From contig NC_080166.1 in the NCBI RefSeq assembly GCF_950295315.1, positions 96,477,141 to 96,541,140 on the forward strand: a stretch of 64,000 bases of DNA, given 5' to 3'. The notes under the pieces were generated by a model. That model was not told the DNA's origin. It did no database searches and saw only the letters and a program-made list of their open reading frames with translations. A program made the translations under genes and the position numbers. The stretch is from Erinaceus europaeus (Eukaryota > Chordata > Mammalia > Eulipotyphla > Erinaceidae). Each line of letters begins with the position of its first letter. Within the stretch, counting starts at the first letter, position 1. This document shows positions 12,521 to 23,685 of the stretch, piece after piece.

Positions 12521-12990
12521 AAGTTGATGATGGCAACATTCATATTTTGGTATTTATTTGTGCTCTAAGCTAACTTTTACATTTTGTTCCTTAGCACTAG
12601 TAATTCTTTGTGGAGTTCCTAATATGGGGTGGAGGAGAAAATTATCCCTACTCCATGACTTACAACTCTTGGAAAGACAGACGCAACTTTACGTTTCATC
12701 CAAGTAACATTTCAATATGAAATCTTTGCCTCTGGGGGCTTAGTCCTTTTGATAATTCCTTTTGATGGTATTGTGTATAGTGAATACTACTTGAAGTCTC
12801 ATTTTATCATTAACTTTATAGTAGACTTGTATGAGGGATAAATATTTTTAATTTATAATAAAGTTATTTGTAAGATAACTGAAAAATAAATAACATGAAA
12901 ATTGAGCTTACTTTATAACCTTGTGGTTTTGTTGTTGCTATGGTTTTGAGAAATTTAAACAAGATATAGTCAATCAGGATAAGGAGTGCA
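12521..12990. other. Unique intronic DNA
   Basis: AT-rich, with no recognisable feature. Confidence 0.45.
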
Positions 12991-13003
12991 AAAAGAGCCC
13001 TAA

Positions 13004-13186
13004 TTATTTTGGATAAAGACAGAGAGAAATTCAGAGGGAAAGTGGGGGATAGAGAGAGACAGAGAGACACACACGATTGTAACTCTGCTTCACTACTTAT
13101 GAAGCTTCCTTCCCTGCAGGTAGGGACTGGGGTCCTGAATTCCAGTCCTTGTACAGTGATCAACCAGGTGTGCCACTAGCTGGCCC
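13004..13186 (-). mobile_element. SINE, family B
   Basis: Reverse-strand copy with GACAGAGAGAAATTCAGAGG and CTGCTTCACTACTTATGAAG, ending in the head GTGTGCCACTAGCTGGCCCC. Flanks AAGAGCCCTAAT and AAGAGCCTAAT support insertion. Confidence 0.85.
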
Positions 13187-13189
13187 CAA

Positions 13190-14254
13190 GAGCCTAATAT
13201 AAAACTGTTTTCGGAGAGAGGACTTAGACTCATCTACCCAGCAAGTTGTGTGTGTGAGTACACTAAATAGCTAGTAATTCTTACCTTTTCTAAATGTGGT
13301 CTGAGACATAGCATAATACTCTTAACCATATAATCGCAATTCACTTAAGGTCTTTAGTATATGTAAGATTTCTGTATCTGGACTAAAATTCATGTATCTC
13401 TGCTGATATTGTTATCCCTAACAGTAGCCAATGTACAATAAGAGTGTCTCTTAAAAGATTTTTCAAAAGGAAAGCATATGAAGGTTCTAAATCTATATTT
13501 ATACACAATGCACACATATCTAGAAGGGTTTTTTTTAATGGAAATCATATAGCTGAAATAAATTAAATAAATAAAAATATGTCTTCTACTCTCAAAGAAC
13601 AAATAAGCTAATGGAAGTGAATTATTTAACTAGAATAATTTTCAAAAGTTGTTTTTAAGCAAGTGTCAATGTCATCCTCCACAGATGTATTAAATTATGA
13701 GATGTTTCTACTCATCATCCTAATATATCATGAGAACCTGAAGAGTCTTTTGAAGCCTTCAAGTACAATTAAATCACATTCAAAGTAGCATACATTTAAG
13801 TAATTTTAATTACAATTCTTTGACAATCAGTAGCCTATAAATAGGCTTTTATAGTAATTCATGACAACTGAAATTTGTCTCTTTGTTCACTCATGCAACT
13901 TTCATTCACCCACCCAATATTTATGGAGGAAAATAACTCATGTGAACATTGGGATGATCATAATACATTTATTTTCAGATCAATACAGTGGAAACAGTTA
14001 TTTATCTTGGGCAAAGACAGTGCTAAGAGAGAGCGTAGAAGGGTATTTAGCTTTGAAATGGTGAGCAGGAAAGACTGAAAAAGAAGCTGTGTACCAGAGA
14101 CCTATAGATAAGCATGATGGATGAGTGACAGCACAGAAATAGTGGAGAAAAAAAAAGAGAGTGAGTTTTGCCTTGCACTGAAGTGGCCATTAAGTGAGCA
14201 AACATAGAATCAACTTTCTTGAAACTCTTGGAACAACTTTTTTTTTTTTTTTAA
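13190..14254. other. Unique intronic DNA
   Basis: About 1 kb of AT-rich sequence without recognised repeats. Its short open frames show no family resemblance. Confidence 0.5.
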
Positions 14255-14602
14255 TCTAACAACAAAAAAATTCAATAGTCTAGAGAATAAACTGTAAAGT
14301 AAAAGACTGCTAAATTTCAGTACCTCAGTATTATTAGATCTCAAGTTTCAAGACATTTAAAAGGACTGCAGTCATACAAAGTTATCTTCTTCAGCCACAA
14401 TAGCATGAAGCTAGAAATCAATTATCAGAAGGAAAATTGGGGCATTCACTAATATGTATGTGGGAATGAATTTACACATTCTTATACAGCCAGTAGGACA
14501 AAGACACAATTACTAGGCAAGTTAGAAAATACTTGGATGGATGGAAATGAAATCAGACATACATAAATTGAAAGCCATAAATGCCTACAATAAAGAGAAG
14601 AC
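14255..14602 (+). mobile_element. Old L1 ORF2 fragment
   Basis: A diverged plus-strand ORF2 segment from the region between endonuclease and reverse transcriptase: AGACATTTAAAAGGACTGCA, CTAGAAATCAATTATCAGAA and ACTTGGATGGATGGAAATGA are typical of old mammalian L1. It is interrupted by SINEs and continues at 14959. Confidence 0.75.
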
Positions 14603-14762
14603 TATTCACTGGGGAAATAACTCAACTGCAAGAGCATAGGATGTGCATGACCCAGGCTCCCAATTCAATCACCAGAGCCACAAATACCAGAGTGGTACAC
14701 TTACTGCTTTCTCATGTCAAATGTTCACTGTCACATATGAAATAAATAAAATAAATATTTTT
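14603..14762 (+). mobile_element. SINE, family C, inserted in the old L1
   Basis: Has CACTGGGGAAATAACTCAAC, a B-box-like CCCAATTCAATCACCAGAGC and an AATAAATAAAATAAAT tail. The L1 reads AAAGAGA on both sides. A younger family A SINE later landed in its tail. Confidence 0.75.
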
Positions 14763-14928
14763 CCTTTAAATATATGTTTATTTATTTATTTTCTTGTTGT
14801 TGTTATTGATGCCATTGTTGTTGGATAGGACAGAGAGAAATGGAGAGAGGAGGGGAAGACAGAGAGGGGGAGAGAAAGACACCTGCAGACCTGCTTCACT
14901 GCTTGTGAAGTGACTCCCCTGTAGGTCT
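14763..14928 (-). mobile_element. SINE, family A, 5'-truncated, nested in a SINE tail
   Basis: Only the 3' half is present, ending at GTGACTCCCCTGTAGGTC without the tRNA-like head. The 15-bp duplication AAAATAAATATTTTT at 14748-14762 and 14929-14943 is exact. Confidence 0.9.
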
Positions 14929-14958
14929 AAAATAAATATTTTTTAAAAAGAGAGATAT

Positions 14959-15240
14959 CTCAAACCAATAGCCTAAATGTTATATCTTAAAGATCTAGAC
15001 AAAATAACAAACTGACCAAAATTAATGTGTGTATGTAAATAAAACTGAAACACATCAACTGGAAAAAAAAAACAAAAACAAAGCATAGCCACCCTGTATC
15101 TAAGTCTTCATGAAAACTGTGGTAGTTATCAGTAGACGTAGGGGTAGGTCACAGAATTTTGATGATAGGTGCAGTGTGGAATATACCTCTGTAATCTTAT
15201 AATGTTATAAACCATTTAAAATCATATATATGTATATATA
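14959..15240 (+). mobile_element. Old L1: ORF2 piece followed by 3'UTR
   Basis: Resumes the ORF2 match (AGATATCTCAAACCAATAGC), then jumps near 15090 to a 3'UTR end with GAAAACTGTGGTAGTTATCA, TTTTGATGATAGGTGCAGTG and CTTATAATGTTATAAACCAT. Most of ORF2 is missing between the two parts. Confidence 0.7.
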
Positions 15241-15354
15241 CATGGAAATAAAGATTAGATAAACAATATTCTGTTCTTAGTTTGCTTTAACTTTTCTAGT
15301 TCCTTTATGTATAAAATTGGGTTATTGATTTGAGACTTTTTTTCTCAGTGTCTG

Positions 15355-15520
15355 GGAGAATTGGGGATAGTCTCTCTGTCTGAGTCTTAAGAAGGAATCA
15401 ATTCTGCTGACACCTTGATCTCAGATTTCTAGCCTCCTGAACTGTGAAAGAATAAATTTCTGTTGTTTTCACTCACTTTGTCCATGGTAATATGTGGTAA
15501 CACCAGGAAATGAATACACA
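15355..15520 (+). mobile_element. MLT1-like LTR relic (ERVL-MaLR), 3' part
   Basis: CTGACACCTTGATCTCAGAT, CCTCCTGAACTGTGAAAG, AATAAATTTCTGTTGTTTTC and a diverged CCATGGTAATATGTGGTAAC follow the order of the 3' end of MLT1-type LTRs as I remember them. It includes the polyadenylation signal. This is a non-coding, ancient copy. Confidence 0.65.
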
Positions 15521-15781
15521 CTCCAACAAATCACATAACTGATGAAATGGACAAACCCCTTGAAACACAACATAAAGACTGAATTGTAATGAAATAGGAA
15601 ATATGAATAGACCTGTGATCACTAAAGAGATTGAAACAGTATAGTGATCAAAAGCTTCCCCCCAAAGAAAAACCCATACCACTTGTCCACAATGCTGAAT
15701 TCTACCAAACATTTAAAGAAGTACTAACAAAAAAAATCTTCCTTCAATTCCTCAAAAAGTATAAGGTGAAACATTTCATAA
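15521..15781 (+). mobile_element. Old L1 ORF2 fragment
   Basis: Diverged ORF2 just upstream of the reverse transcriptase core: AATAGACCTGTGATCACTAA, then CACAATGCTGAATTCTACCA. It continues after the SINE block at about 16391. Confidence 0.7.
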
Positions 15782-16048
15782 CTCTTTCTTTTTAATTGCC
15801 ATCAGGGTTATTATTGGGGCTTGGTACCAGCAGTATGAATCCACCACTCCTAGTGTCCATTTTTCTTTTCATTGTTATTTTGTTTTGTTTGATATGACAA
15901 AGAGAAATTAAGAGGGGAGGGGAAGATAGAGAGAGCAAAAGAGAGACACCTGCAGACCTGTCTCGCCACTCATTAAACATCCCCCCTGAAGCTGAGGAGT
16001 GGGGAATTGAACCCAGTAACGTGCGATTTCAACTGAGTGTGCCACTAT
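15782..16048 (-). mobile_element. SINE, family H (extended 3' module), degraded
   Basis: Starts with GCCATCAGGGTTATTATTGG and TATGAATCCACCACTCCTAG, the reverse of the extended module. An A/B body and a diverged head ending GTGTGCCACTATCTGTCC follow. Confidence 0.8.
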
Positions 16049-16063
16049 CTGTCCTCCTTTTCT

Positions 16064-16370
16064 TTTTTTTTTTTTTTTAATTTTTTAAAATATTTTATTT
16101 TATTTATTTATTCCCTTTTGTTGCCCTTGTTGTTTTATTGTTGTAGTTATTATTGTTGTTGCCGTCGTTGTTGGATAGGACAGAGAGAAACGGAGAGAGG
16201 AGGGGAAGACAGAGAGGAGGAGAGAAAGATAGACACCTGCAGACCTGCTTCACCGCCTGTGAAGCGACTCCCCTGCAGGTGGGGAGCCGGGGTTCGAACC
16301 GGGATCCTTATGCCGGTCCTTGTGCTTTGCGCCACCTGCGCTTAACCCGCTGCGGTACAGCCTGACTCCC
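16064..16370 (-). mobile_element. SINE, family A, full length, relatively young
   Basis: Little-diverged reverse-strand copy: TTGGATAGGACAGAGAGAAA, CTGCTTCACCGCCTGTGAAG, B box GGTTCGAACCGGGATCC, head GCGCTTAACCCGCTGCGGTA. The 15-bp duplication CTGTCCTCCTTTTCT (16049-16063, 16371-16385) is exact and lies at the edge of the older SINE. Confidence 0.95.
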
Positions 16371-16390
16371 CTGTCCTCCTTTTCTAACTG

Positions 16391-16812
16391 CTTCTAGGAC
16401 TCGGATAACTTGACAACAAAGCTCAAACCAATATCTAAAGAAAATTATAGATTAGTACCCTTGATAAATGTAGGTGAACAAACCTGCCACAAAAATACTA
16501 ACCAACTGAACCCAGCCAAATAATTTAAAAGATGTATATTATGACCAAGTGAAACTTATATCAAGAATGTAAGGGGGTTCAACAAAAGAAATTCAATAAA
16601 GATAAAGACTCATCATCATAGAATAAAGGGGGGGGGACAAGAGCATATCAATTGATGTAAAATAGGCTTTTAACAGAATCCAATTTCATGATAAATGTAT
16701 ATAGCAAACTAAGAATAAAAGGGAACTTCCTAAACATGATACAGAATATTTATGAAAAACTTAACAGCTGACAACAAAATCATCAGTGAAAGATGGATTG
16801 AACTACCCCTCA
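16391..16812 (+). mobile_element. Old L1 reverse-transcriptase-region fragment
   Basis: Diverged plus-strand ORF2: CAAACCAATATCTAAAGAAA, a GACCAAGTGAAACTTATATC block (DQVGF region) and a GCTTTTAACAGAATCCAATT block. It continues the 15521-15781 piece. Many frame breaks leave no open frame. Confidence 0.75.
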
Positions 16813-16817
16813 GTTCA

Positions 16818-16868
16818 GGAAGAGGAGTGCCCCAGAGTCAGGCGGTGGCACACCTGGTTAAGCCACGT
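16818..16868 (+). mobile_element. Orphan SINE head
   Basis: AGAGTCAGGCGGTGGCACAC and CTGGTTAAGCCACGTGGCAC match the A-box end of the A/B SINE heads. The match stops after about 50 bases, where the GC-rich LTR-like block starts. Confidence 0.6.
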
Positions 16869-17187
16869 GGCACAAACCACAATGGCCAGTGGCTGCCTCT
16901 TGGTCTGCCCCGCGTGCTCCTTCAGCTTGGACATGGAAGAGACAAGACCTAAACAGAAGTGGCTGGACAATACCATACATGGTTAGGAAGCCACACGTGC
17001 TTGCACTCACCAGTGATTTGGTGGGTTCCTGAAGTCGTTCCAGGCCCGTCCTGTTGCGGTCCCAGATGGCAGACCAAGAGGCGGACACTGGGGCACTCTA
17101 ATGAATAAAGATTTGTATTGCTTTGCCTCCACGAGCTTGGTTCCTGGGTCATCTCTCTCCCTCGCGCTGCTATCCCAACACTAGCCT
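16869..17187 (+). mobile_element. GC-rich LTR-like block, unassigned
   Basis: About 320 bases, clearly richer in GC and CpG than its surroundings. Its right end has TGAATAAAGATTTGTATTGC, then TGCCTCCACGAGCTTGG, and stops at CTGCTATCCCAACA. A polyadenylation signal followed by a short R/U5-like stretch ending in CA is typical of a retroviral-type LTR 3' end. No internal proviral genes are nearby, so it would be a solo or partial LTR. A processed transcript end is the alternative. Both open frames here are short and unconvincing. Confidence 0.4.
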
Positions 17188-17325
17188 GTTTTATCTTCCC
17201 CTAATGGGGCAGGGTTTTTGGAGCGGTGTGGTACCAGGACATACTGGTGAAGTCATCTGCCCAGTGAAGTCAGGATGGCATCATGGTAACATCTACAACT
17301 TGGAGGCTGAAATTACATTTTTACC
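17188..17325 (-). mobile_element. L1 3'UTR fragment, reverse strand
   Basis: CCCTAATGGGGCAGGGTTTT, GGACATACTGGTGAAGTC, CAGTGAAGTCAGGATGGC and ACTTGGAGGCTGAAA are the reverse complement of the L1 3'UTR block also seen near 24560-24700. It is one of only two reverse-strand L1 pieces in the window. Confidence 0.8.
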
Positions 17326-18148
17326 ACATCAGTATCAAACAACAAATGCAATAATAGGTTGCATGCAAACAGGTTGCATGTCTTTATCCATCTGAGTGAA
17401 ATAGCTTTTTCTACTACTGAAATAAACACTTCTGAGGATTTTCTAGTGTGATTGCCCAACAGAACAGGGTATCACTTTAATTTTAATTCACCCTATCACT
17501 ATGACATCTTGGTAGTACTGTCTTTTCTTTGGGCAGTCTGCTTGACATTCTGAACTTTCCTCAAATGTAAACTTTCAAAATGTGAACAGAGAATGTTAAA
17601 CAACATCTCTAAGTGTTTCATCAACGAATAGTTGTCTTCCTCCTTTGGAAATCACAGGTAAAATAGTGCTTCAGTTAGAAGAAACGTCTTAGCAGTGGCA
17701 TTAAATATGAGTCGATATGAGGATTAACTTTCGTAAAAGCTAGGGATTTCTAGCTTCTGTACAATGGTTATAACATATTTATAATCTATCTGATTTGGAA
17801 TACACACAGTCTGCTTTTCAAATAATGGGATTTAACATTTGCAAGAATGCAAACCAAATCAATCATTATTTCAGGAACATGTACAACTTTAATTGCTTAG
17901 GATAAGAAGCTGCCATATGGTGGAAGGTGAGTGATACTAAAATATGTCCAATGCACATGGGGACATAAATAAACACCAGATTGTGGTGTTTTTGACAATT
18001 TCTGATGCACAAAACATGGATGTGAAATATGTGTTAAAATTCACTCTCTCTTCAATTTTGTATTCTGTTTTCTATAAACACTGATAACCCTACATGGTGG
18101 TAGATCAGCTACCTCTGATTACAAGGTTGAGGTAATCTGGGACACGTT
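17326..18148. other. Unique intronic DNA upstream of the large L1
   Basis: AT-rich, with no repeat family recognised. The L1 5' boundary is approximate, so the last bases may belong to it. Confidence 0.45.
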
Positions 18149-18896
18149 TTTTTTTTTTTACCCTGCTCTATTTCATTATAAATATTATATAAAGGCATAT
18201 ATCTTCCCCCCCCCTTTAGGTTGATCAGAATTAACTCAGGGTATCTTTCATTGCTAGGGTAGTGGGCATCTTATCTATTGTGGGAGGAACTTGTCTCGTT
18301 ACTCCTACCTCCTCTACAGACTCTCCCCTCTCTCCTCCTCCTAGCTAATTAAAAAAATTAAATTAAATTAAAAATAAAGTAATAAAAAAATTCCTCTCAC
18401 TGCTCTTTAATTACAGCTCTTTTTCTTATCTTTTCTCTCTCTTCTCTCTCTCTCTCTCTTTTTTTTATCTTGTCATATACTTCTTCCTTCCTTCTTCTTT
18501 GACTTTCTGAATTTGTGAATTATTTTGGGGAAGAAATCTGACTCAGAGTGGACTCTCTATGTGTGTATCTCTGCTCTACTTCCCTTTCCCCTCTTGTTAC
18601 CCCTATAATATACAGTGGATAGAAGATTCGCATAACTCTCTATTCTTGCTATCCCTTCTTTCTTTTATCTTTCTTCTTCACTGGGATTTGGTTACTATTT
18701 TTCATGGACTGGAGAAATTGTTTGCCTAACTGGTAGTGATTAAACGGCTTCAATCCTTGCTTCAGTTGCTACTGTAATTCCTGAGGTTGGTGAGTGCAAT
18801 TTTCATAAAGGTATTTAGTACAGTGTTGCTTGTGCTCAAGACACAACAATTGAGGAACAACAGAGCATAAAAAAAGAAACATATAAATAAAAAAAA
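18149..18896 (+). promoter_or_regulatory. L1 5'UTR / internal promoter region
   Basis: Upstream of ORF1, strongly pyrimidine-rich on the plus strand (CTCTCTC and TTCTTCC runs around 18415-18510) with very few CpGs. L1 5'UTRs carry the internal promoter. No specific factor site is claimed here. Confidence 0.55.
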
Positions 18897-19794
18897 ATGG
18901 GTAGATCAAAAACAAATAAAACTGCTACTCTAATGAATGAAGACAAGAGCCCAGAAGAAACTACAAATCAGCCAGAAGAGTAACCATAGATAAGAAAAGT
19001 ATGCACGCAATAATAAACTTATTAATGACAGAAATGAAAACAACATTGGAGGAAAGGAATGGCAGTATTAGGGAAACAACAGTTGAGAACCCCAAGGAAA
19101 ATACTGATTATCTTGAGACAATTAGAGAACTGAAAGCTGAAATAGCTGTAATGAAGAAAGAAGCTGAGGCAAGGGAAAGCAGACTAACAGAAGCAGAAAA
19201 CAGAATTAGTCAGACAGAGGATGAGTTAGAGAAAATGAAGAGAGAGGTGAAAGAGCTTAAAAACAGATTGAGAGACACTGAAAACAACAACAAAGACATA
19301 TGGGATGATCTCAAGAGAAGTAAAATTCAAATAATTGGCCTGCCAGAGGAAGAAAGAGAGGAAGGGGAAGCAAACATTCTAGAGGAAATAATAGAAATAA
19401 ACTTCCCAGACCTGAATAACAGAAAGGACATCAAGATTCAAGAGGCCCAGAGAGTATCAAACAGAATCAACCCAGACCTGAAGACAACAAGACAAATCAT
19501 AGTCACAGTGAGAAGAAGTAAGGATAAAGAAAGGATCCTAAAGGCTGCAAGAGAGAAACAAAAAGTCACATACAAGGGAAATACTTCTCCACTCAAACTC
19601 TAAAAGCCAGAAGAGAATGGCAAGATATCTATCGAGCCCTGAATGAAAAAGGGTTTCAACCAAGGATAATATATCCTGCTAGGCTTTCATTCAAACTAGA
19701 TGGAGGGATCAAAACCTTCTTAGACAAACAACAGTTAAAGGAGGCAACCAGCACCAAACCGGCCCTGAAAGAGGTTCTAAAAGACCTATTATAA
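18897..19794 (+). pseudogene. L1 ORF1 (RNA-binding chaperone protein), broken
   Basis: L1 ORF1p is a trimeric coiled-coil, nucleic-acid-binding chaperone of the L1 ribonucleoprotein. The start ATG at 18897 opens a 28-codon stretch closed by TAA at 18981-18983. A one-base shift then puts the rest in another frame, open from 19001 to 19603. That part shows a heptad-rich Glu/Lys/Leu coiled coil (residues about 30-90), then the RRM-like domain (IQIIGLPEEE, later IIVTVRRSKDKERIL). Near 19580 a deletion of about two dozen bases shifts the frame and brings in TAA at 19601. The C-terminal domain (WQDIYRALNEKGFQ, ending at TAA 19792-19794) survives in a third frame. Full span is about 300 codons, somewhat short of the 338 of human ORF1p. 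Confidence 0.9.
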
Positions 19795-19879
19795 ACAAGA
19801 ACATCACTATAATACTGGCAATATATCAGAGGAAACAAAAAAAATTTTTTTTTGAATAGCACTACAATACATTTAATCC

Positions 19880-22800
19880 ATAATATCAATAAATGTCAAT
19901 GGCTTAAACTCACCCATCAAAAGGCACAGAGTGGGGGGATGGATCAGAAAACATAACCCAACCATATGCTACTTGCAAGAATCCCATCTGTCACAACAAG
20001 ATAAACACAGACTTAAAGTGAAAGGATGGAAAACTGTCATACAGGCTAACGGACCACAAAAAAGGGCAGCAACAGGCATTCTCATCTCAGACATGATATA
20101 TTTTAAATTAAATAAAGTAATAAAAGATAGGCAAGGACATTACATAATGATTAGAGGATCAATCAGCCAAGAAGACTTAACAATTATTAACATCTATGCA
20201 CCCAATGAGGGACAATCTAAATATGTCCAGCACTTACTGAAAGAATTTCAAAAATACATCAATAGTAATACAATAATAGTGGGAGACTTCAATACCCCAC
20301 TCTCACACTTAGACAGATCAACAAAGCAGAGAACCAACAAAGATACAAGAGAATTGAATGAAGAGATTGACACACTAGACCTCTTGGACATTTTCAGAAT
20401 CCTTCACCCCAAAAAACTGGAATACATCTTCTTTTCAAATCCGCATAACACATACTCAAGGAAAGACCACATGCTAGGCCACAAAGACAGCATCAATAAA
20501 TTCAAGAACATCAAAATCATCCCAAGTATCTTCTCAGACCACAGTGGAGTAAAACTTACATTTAATAACAAACAGAAAATTATTAAAAGTCACAGAATTT
20601 GGAAACTAAACAACATACTCCTTAAGAACCACTGGGTCAGAGATTCACTCAAGCAGGAAATTCAAATGTTCTTGGAAACAAATGAAAATGAAGACACAAC
20701 CTATCAAAATATTTGGGACACAGCTAAAGCAGTACTGAGAGGGAAACTTATAGCCATACAATCACATATTAAACACCAAGAAGAAGCTCAAATGAACGAC
20801 CTTACTGCACACCTCAAGGACTTAGAGGAAGAGGAACAAAGGAACCCTAAAGCAACCAGAAGGACAGAAATCACTAAAGTTAGAGCAGAAATAAACAACA
20901 TCGAAAATAAAAGAACCATACAAAAGATCAATGAAGCCAAATGTTGGTTCTTTGAAAGATTAAACAAAATTGACAAACCCCTAGCCAGACTCACCAAACA
21001 AAAAAGAAAGAAGACTCAAATTAATGGAATTGTAAACGATGGAGGAGACATCACAACCGACACCACAGAAATCCAGAGAATCCTGCGAAGCTTCTATAAA
21101 GAACTATACGCCACCAAGCTAGAGAATCTGGAAGAAACGGAACAATTCCTAGAAGCATATGCCTTTCCAAAACTGAACCAAGCAGAACTACAAAATCTAA
21201 ATGCACCAATCACAGACAAAGAAATTGAAACCGTTATTAAGAACCTCCCCAACAACAAAAGTCCTGGACCAGATGGCTTCACAAACGAATTCTACAAAAC
21301 TTTCAGGATATAGTTAATACCCATACTTCTGAAGCTTTTCCATAAAATTGAAGAAACAGGAATACTCCCTTTCACCTTCTATGAAGCCAACATCACCCTG
21401 ATACCAAAAGCTGATAGGGACAGAACAAAAAAGGAAAACTACAGACCAATATCTCTGATGAACATAGATGCCAAAATATTAAACAAGATCTTGGCCAACC
21501 GGATACAGCAACATATCAAAAAGATTGTTCATCACGACCAAGTGGGATTCATCCCAGGAATGCAAGGCTGGTTCAACATCCGTAAGTCAATCAATGTCAT
21601 TCACCACATCAATAAAAGCAAAGCTGAAAACCACATGATTATCTCAATAGATGCAGAGAAAGCCTTTGACAAAATCCAACACCCATTCATGCTCAGAACT
21701 CTACAAAAAATGGGAATAGATGGGAAATTCCTCAAGATAGTGGAGTCTATATATAGCAAACCTATAGCCAACATCATACTCAATGGACAGAAGCTGAAAA
21801 CATTCCCCCTCAGATCGGGGACTAGACAGGGCTGTCCACTGTCACTGTTACTCTTCAACATAGTATTGGAAGTTCTTGCCATAGCAATCAGGCAAGAGAA
21901 AGAAATCAAAGGAATACAGATTGGAAGGGAAGAAGTCAAGCTCTCACTATTTGCAGATGATATGGTAGTATACATAGAAAACCTAAATAATCCAGCAGAA
22001 AACTACTGGAAGTTATTAGGCAATATAGCAAGGTATCAGGCTACAAAATAAATGTACAAAAATCAGTTGCATTTCTTTATGCAAACACTAAATCTAAAGA
22101 AGAAGACATCCAGAAATCACTCCCATTTACTGTTTCAGCAAAATCAATCAAATACCTAGGAATAAAGTTGACCAAAGAAGTGAAAGACTTATATACTGAA
22201 AACTATGAGTCGCTACTCAAGGAAATAGAAACTGATAACAAGAAGTGGAAAGAATCCCATGCTCATGGATTGGAAGAATAAATATCATCAAAATGAATAT
22301 TCTCCCCAGAGCCATATACAAATTTAATGCAATACCCATCAAAGTTCTACCAATCTTCTTTAAGAGAATAGAACAAACACTGCAATCATTTATCTGGAAG
22401 CAGAAAACACCTAGAATTGCCAAAACCATCTTGAGGAAAAGAAACAGAAATGGAGGCATCACACTCCCAGACCTTAAACTATATTATAAAGCCATCATCA
22501 TCAAAACAGCATGGTACTGGAACAAAAATAGGCACACAGACCAGTGGAACAGAATTGAAAGCCCAGAAATAAATCCCCACACCTATGGACATCTAATCTT
22601 TGATAAGGGGGCCTAAAGCATTAAATGTAAAAAGGAGGCTCTCTTCAATAAATGGTGCTGGGAAAACTGGGTTGTAACATGCAGAAGAATGAAATTGAAC
22701 CACCTTATCTCACCAGAAACAAAAATCAACTCCAAATGGATCAAAGACCTAGATGTCAGACCAGAGACAATCAAATACTTAGAGGAAAACATTGGTAAAA

Positions 22801-23685
22801 CACTTTCCCACATACACCTCAAGGACATCTTTGATGAATCAAACCCAATTGCAAGGAAGACTAAAGCAGGAACAAACCAATGGGACTACATCAAATTGAA
22901 AAGCTTCTGCACATCCAAAGAAACTATTAAACAAACAAAGAGACCCCTCACAAAATGGGAGAAGATCTTCACATGCCATACATCAGACAAGAAACTAATC
23001 ACCAAAATATATAAAGAGCTCAGCAAACTTAGCACCAAAAAAGCAAATGACCCCATCCAAAAACGGGCAGAGGATATGAACAAAACATTCACCTCAGAGG
23101 AGATCCAAAAGGCTAACAAACATATGAAAAACTGCTCTAGGTCACTGATTGTCAGAGAAATGCAAATTAAGACAACACTAAGATACCACCTCACTCCTGT
23201 AAGAATGGCATACGTCAAAAAGGACAGCAGCAACAAATTCTAGAGAGGTTGTGGGAACCCTTTTACATTGCTGGTGGGAATGTAAATTGGTCCATCCTCT
23301 GTGGAGAGCAGTCTGGAAAACTCTCACAAGGCTAGACGTGGACCTCCCATATGATCCAGTAATTCCTCTCCTGGGGCTATACCCCAAGGACTCCATAACA
23401 CCCAACAAAAAAGAGGTGTGTACTCCTATGTCCATAGCAGCACTATTCATAATAGCTAAAACCTGGAAGCAAAACAGGTGCCCAACAACAGATGAGTGGC
23501 TGAGAAAGCTGTGGTAAATATACATAATGGAATACTATGCAGCTATCCAGAACAATGAACCCACCTTCTCTGACCCATCTTGGACAGAGCTAGAAGGAAT
23601 TATGTTAAGTGAGCTAAGTCAGAAAGATAAAGATGAGTATGGGATGATCCATACTCATCAACAGAAGTTGACTAAGAAGATCTGA
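19880..23685 (+). pseudogene. L1 ORF2 (endonuclease / reverse transcriptase), broken
   Basis: ORF2p nicks DNA and reverse-transcribes L1 RNA at the nick. The span fits about 1,268 codons, near the human 1,275. No clear start Met remains: the match begins with SINVNGLN after a stop at 19874. Endonuclease motifs are all visible: NGLN, LQESHL, IYAPN, GDFNT, SRKDH and SDHSG. Reverse transcriptase motifs follow: [44 protein letters not shown] and FADDM (catalytic YADD-like box present). The Cys-rich C-terminal area has HCWWEC. Lesions: TAG 21311-21313; one-base deletion near 22000; one-base deletion near 22245; TAA 22614-22616; TAG 23241-23243; two-base deletion near 23250; TAA 23515-23517. The original terminator is TGA 23683-23685. 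Confidence 0.93.

Noticed and set aside
16064..16370. Repeated open frames with DRTERNGERRGRQR-like protein on many SINE copies
   Set aside because: The same frame recurs at every reverse-strand family A SINE (for example 7657, 16153, 44477, 56926), because the purine-rich body lacks stops. These are repeats, not genes.
19931..21313. Functional 460-residue endonuclease gene
   Set aside because: It is the N-terminal part of L1 ORF2, ended by an in-frame stop; the same reading frame continues beyond it.
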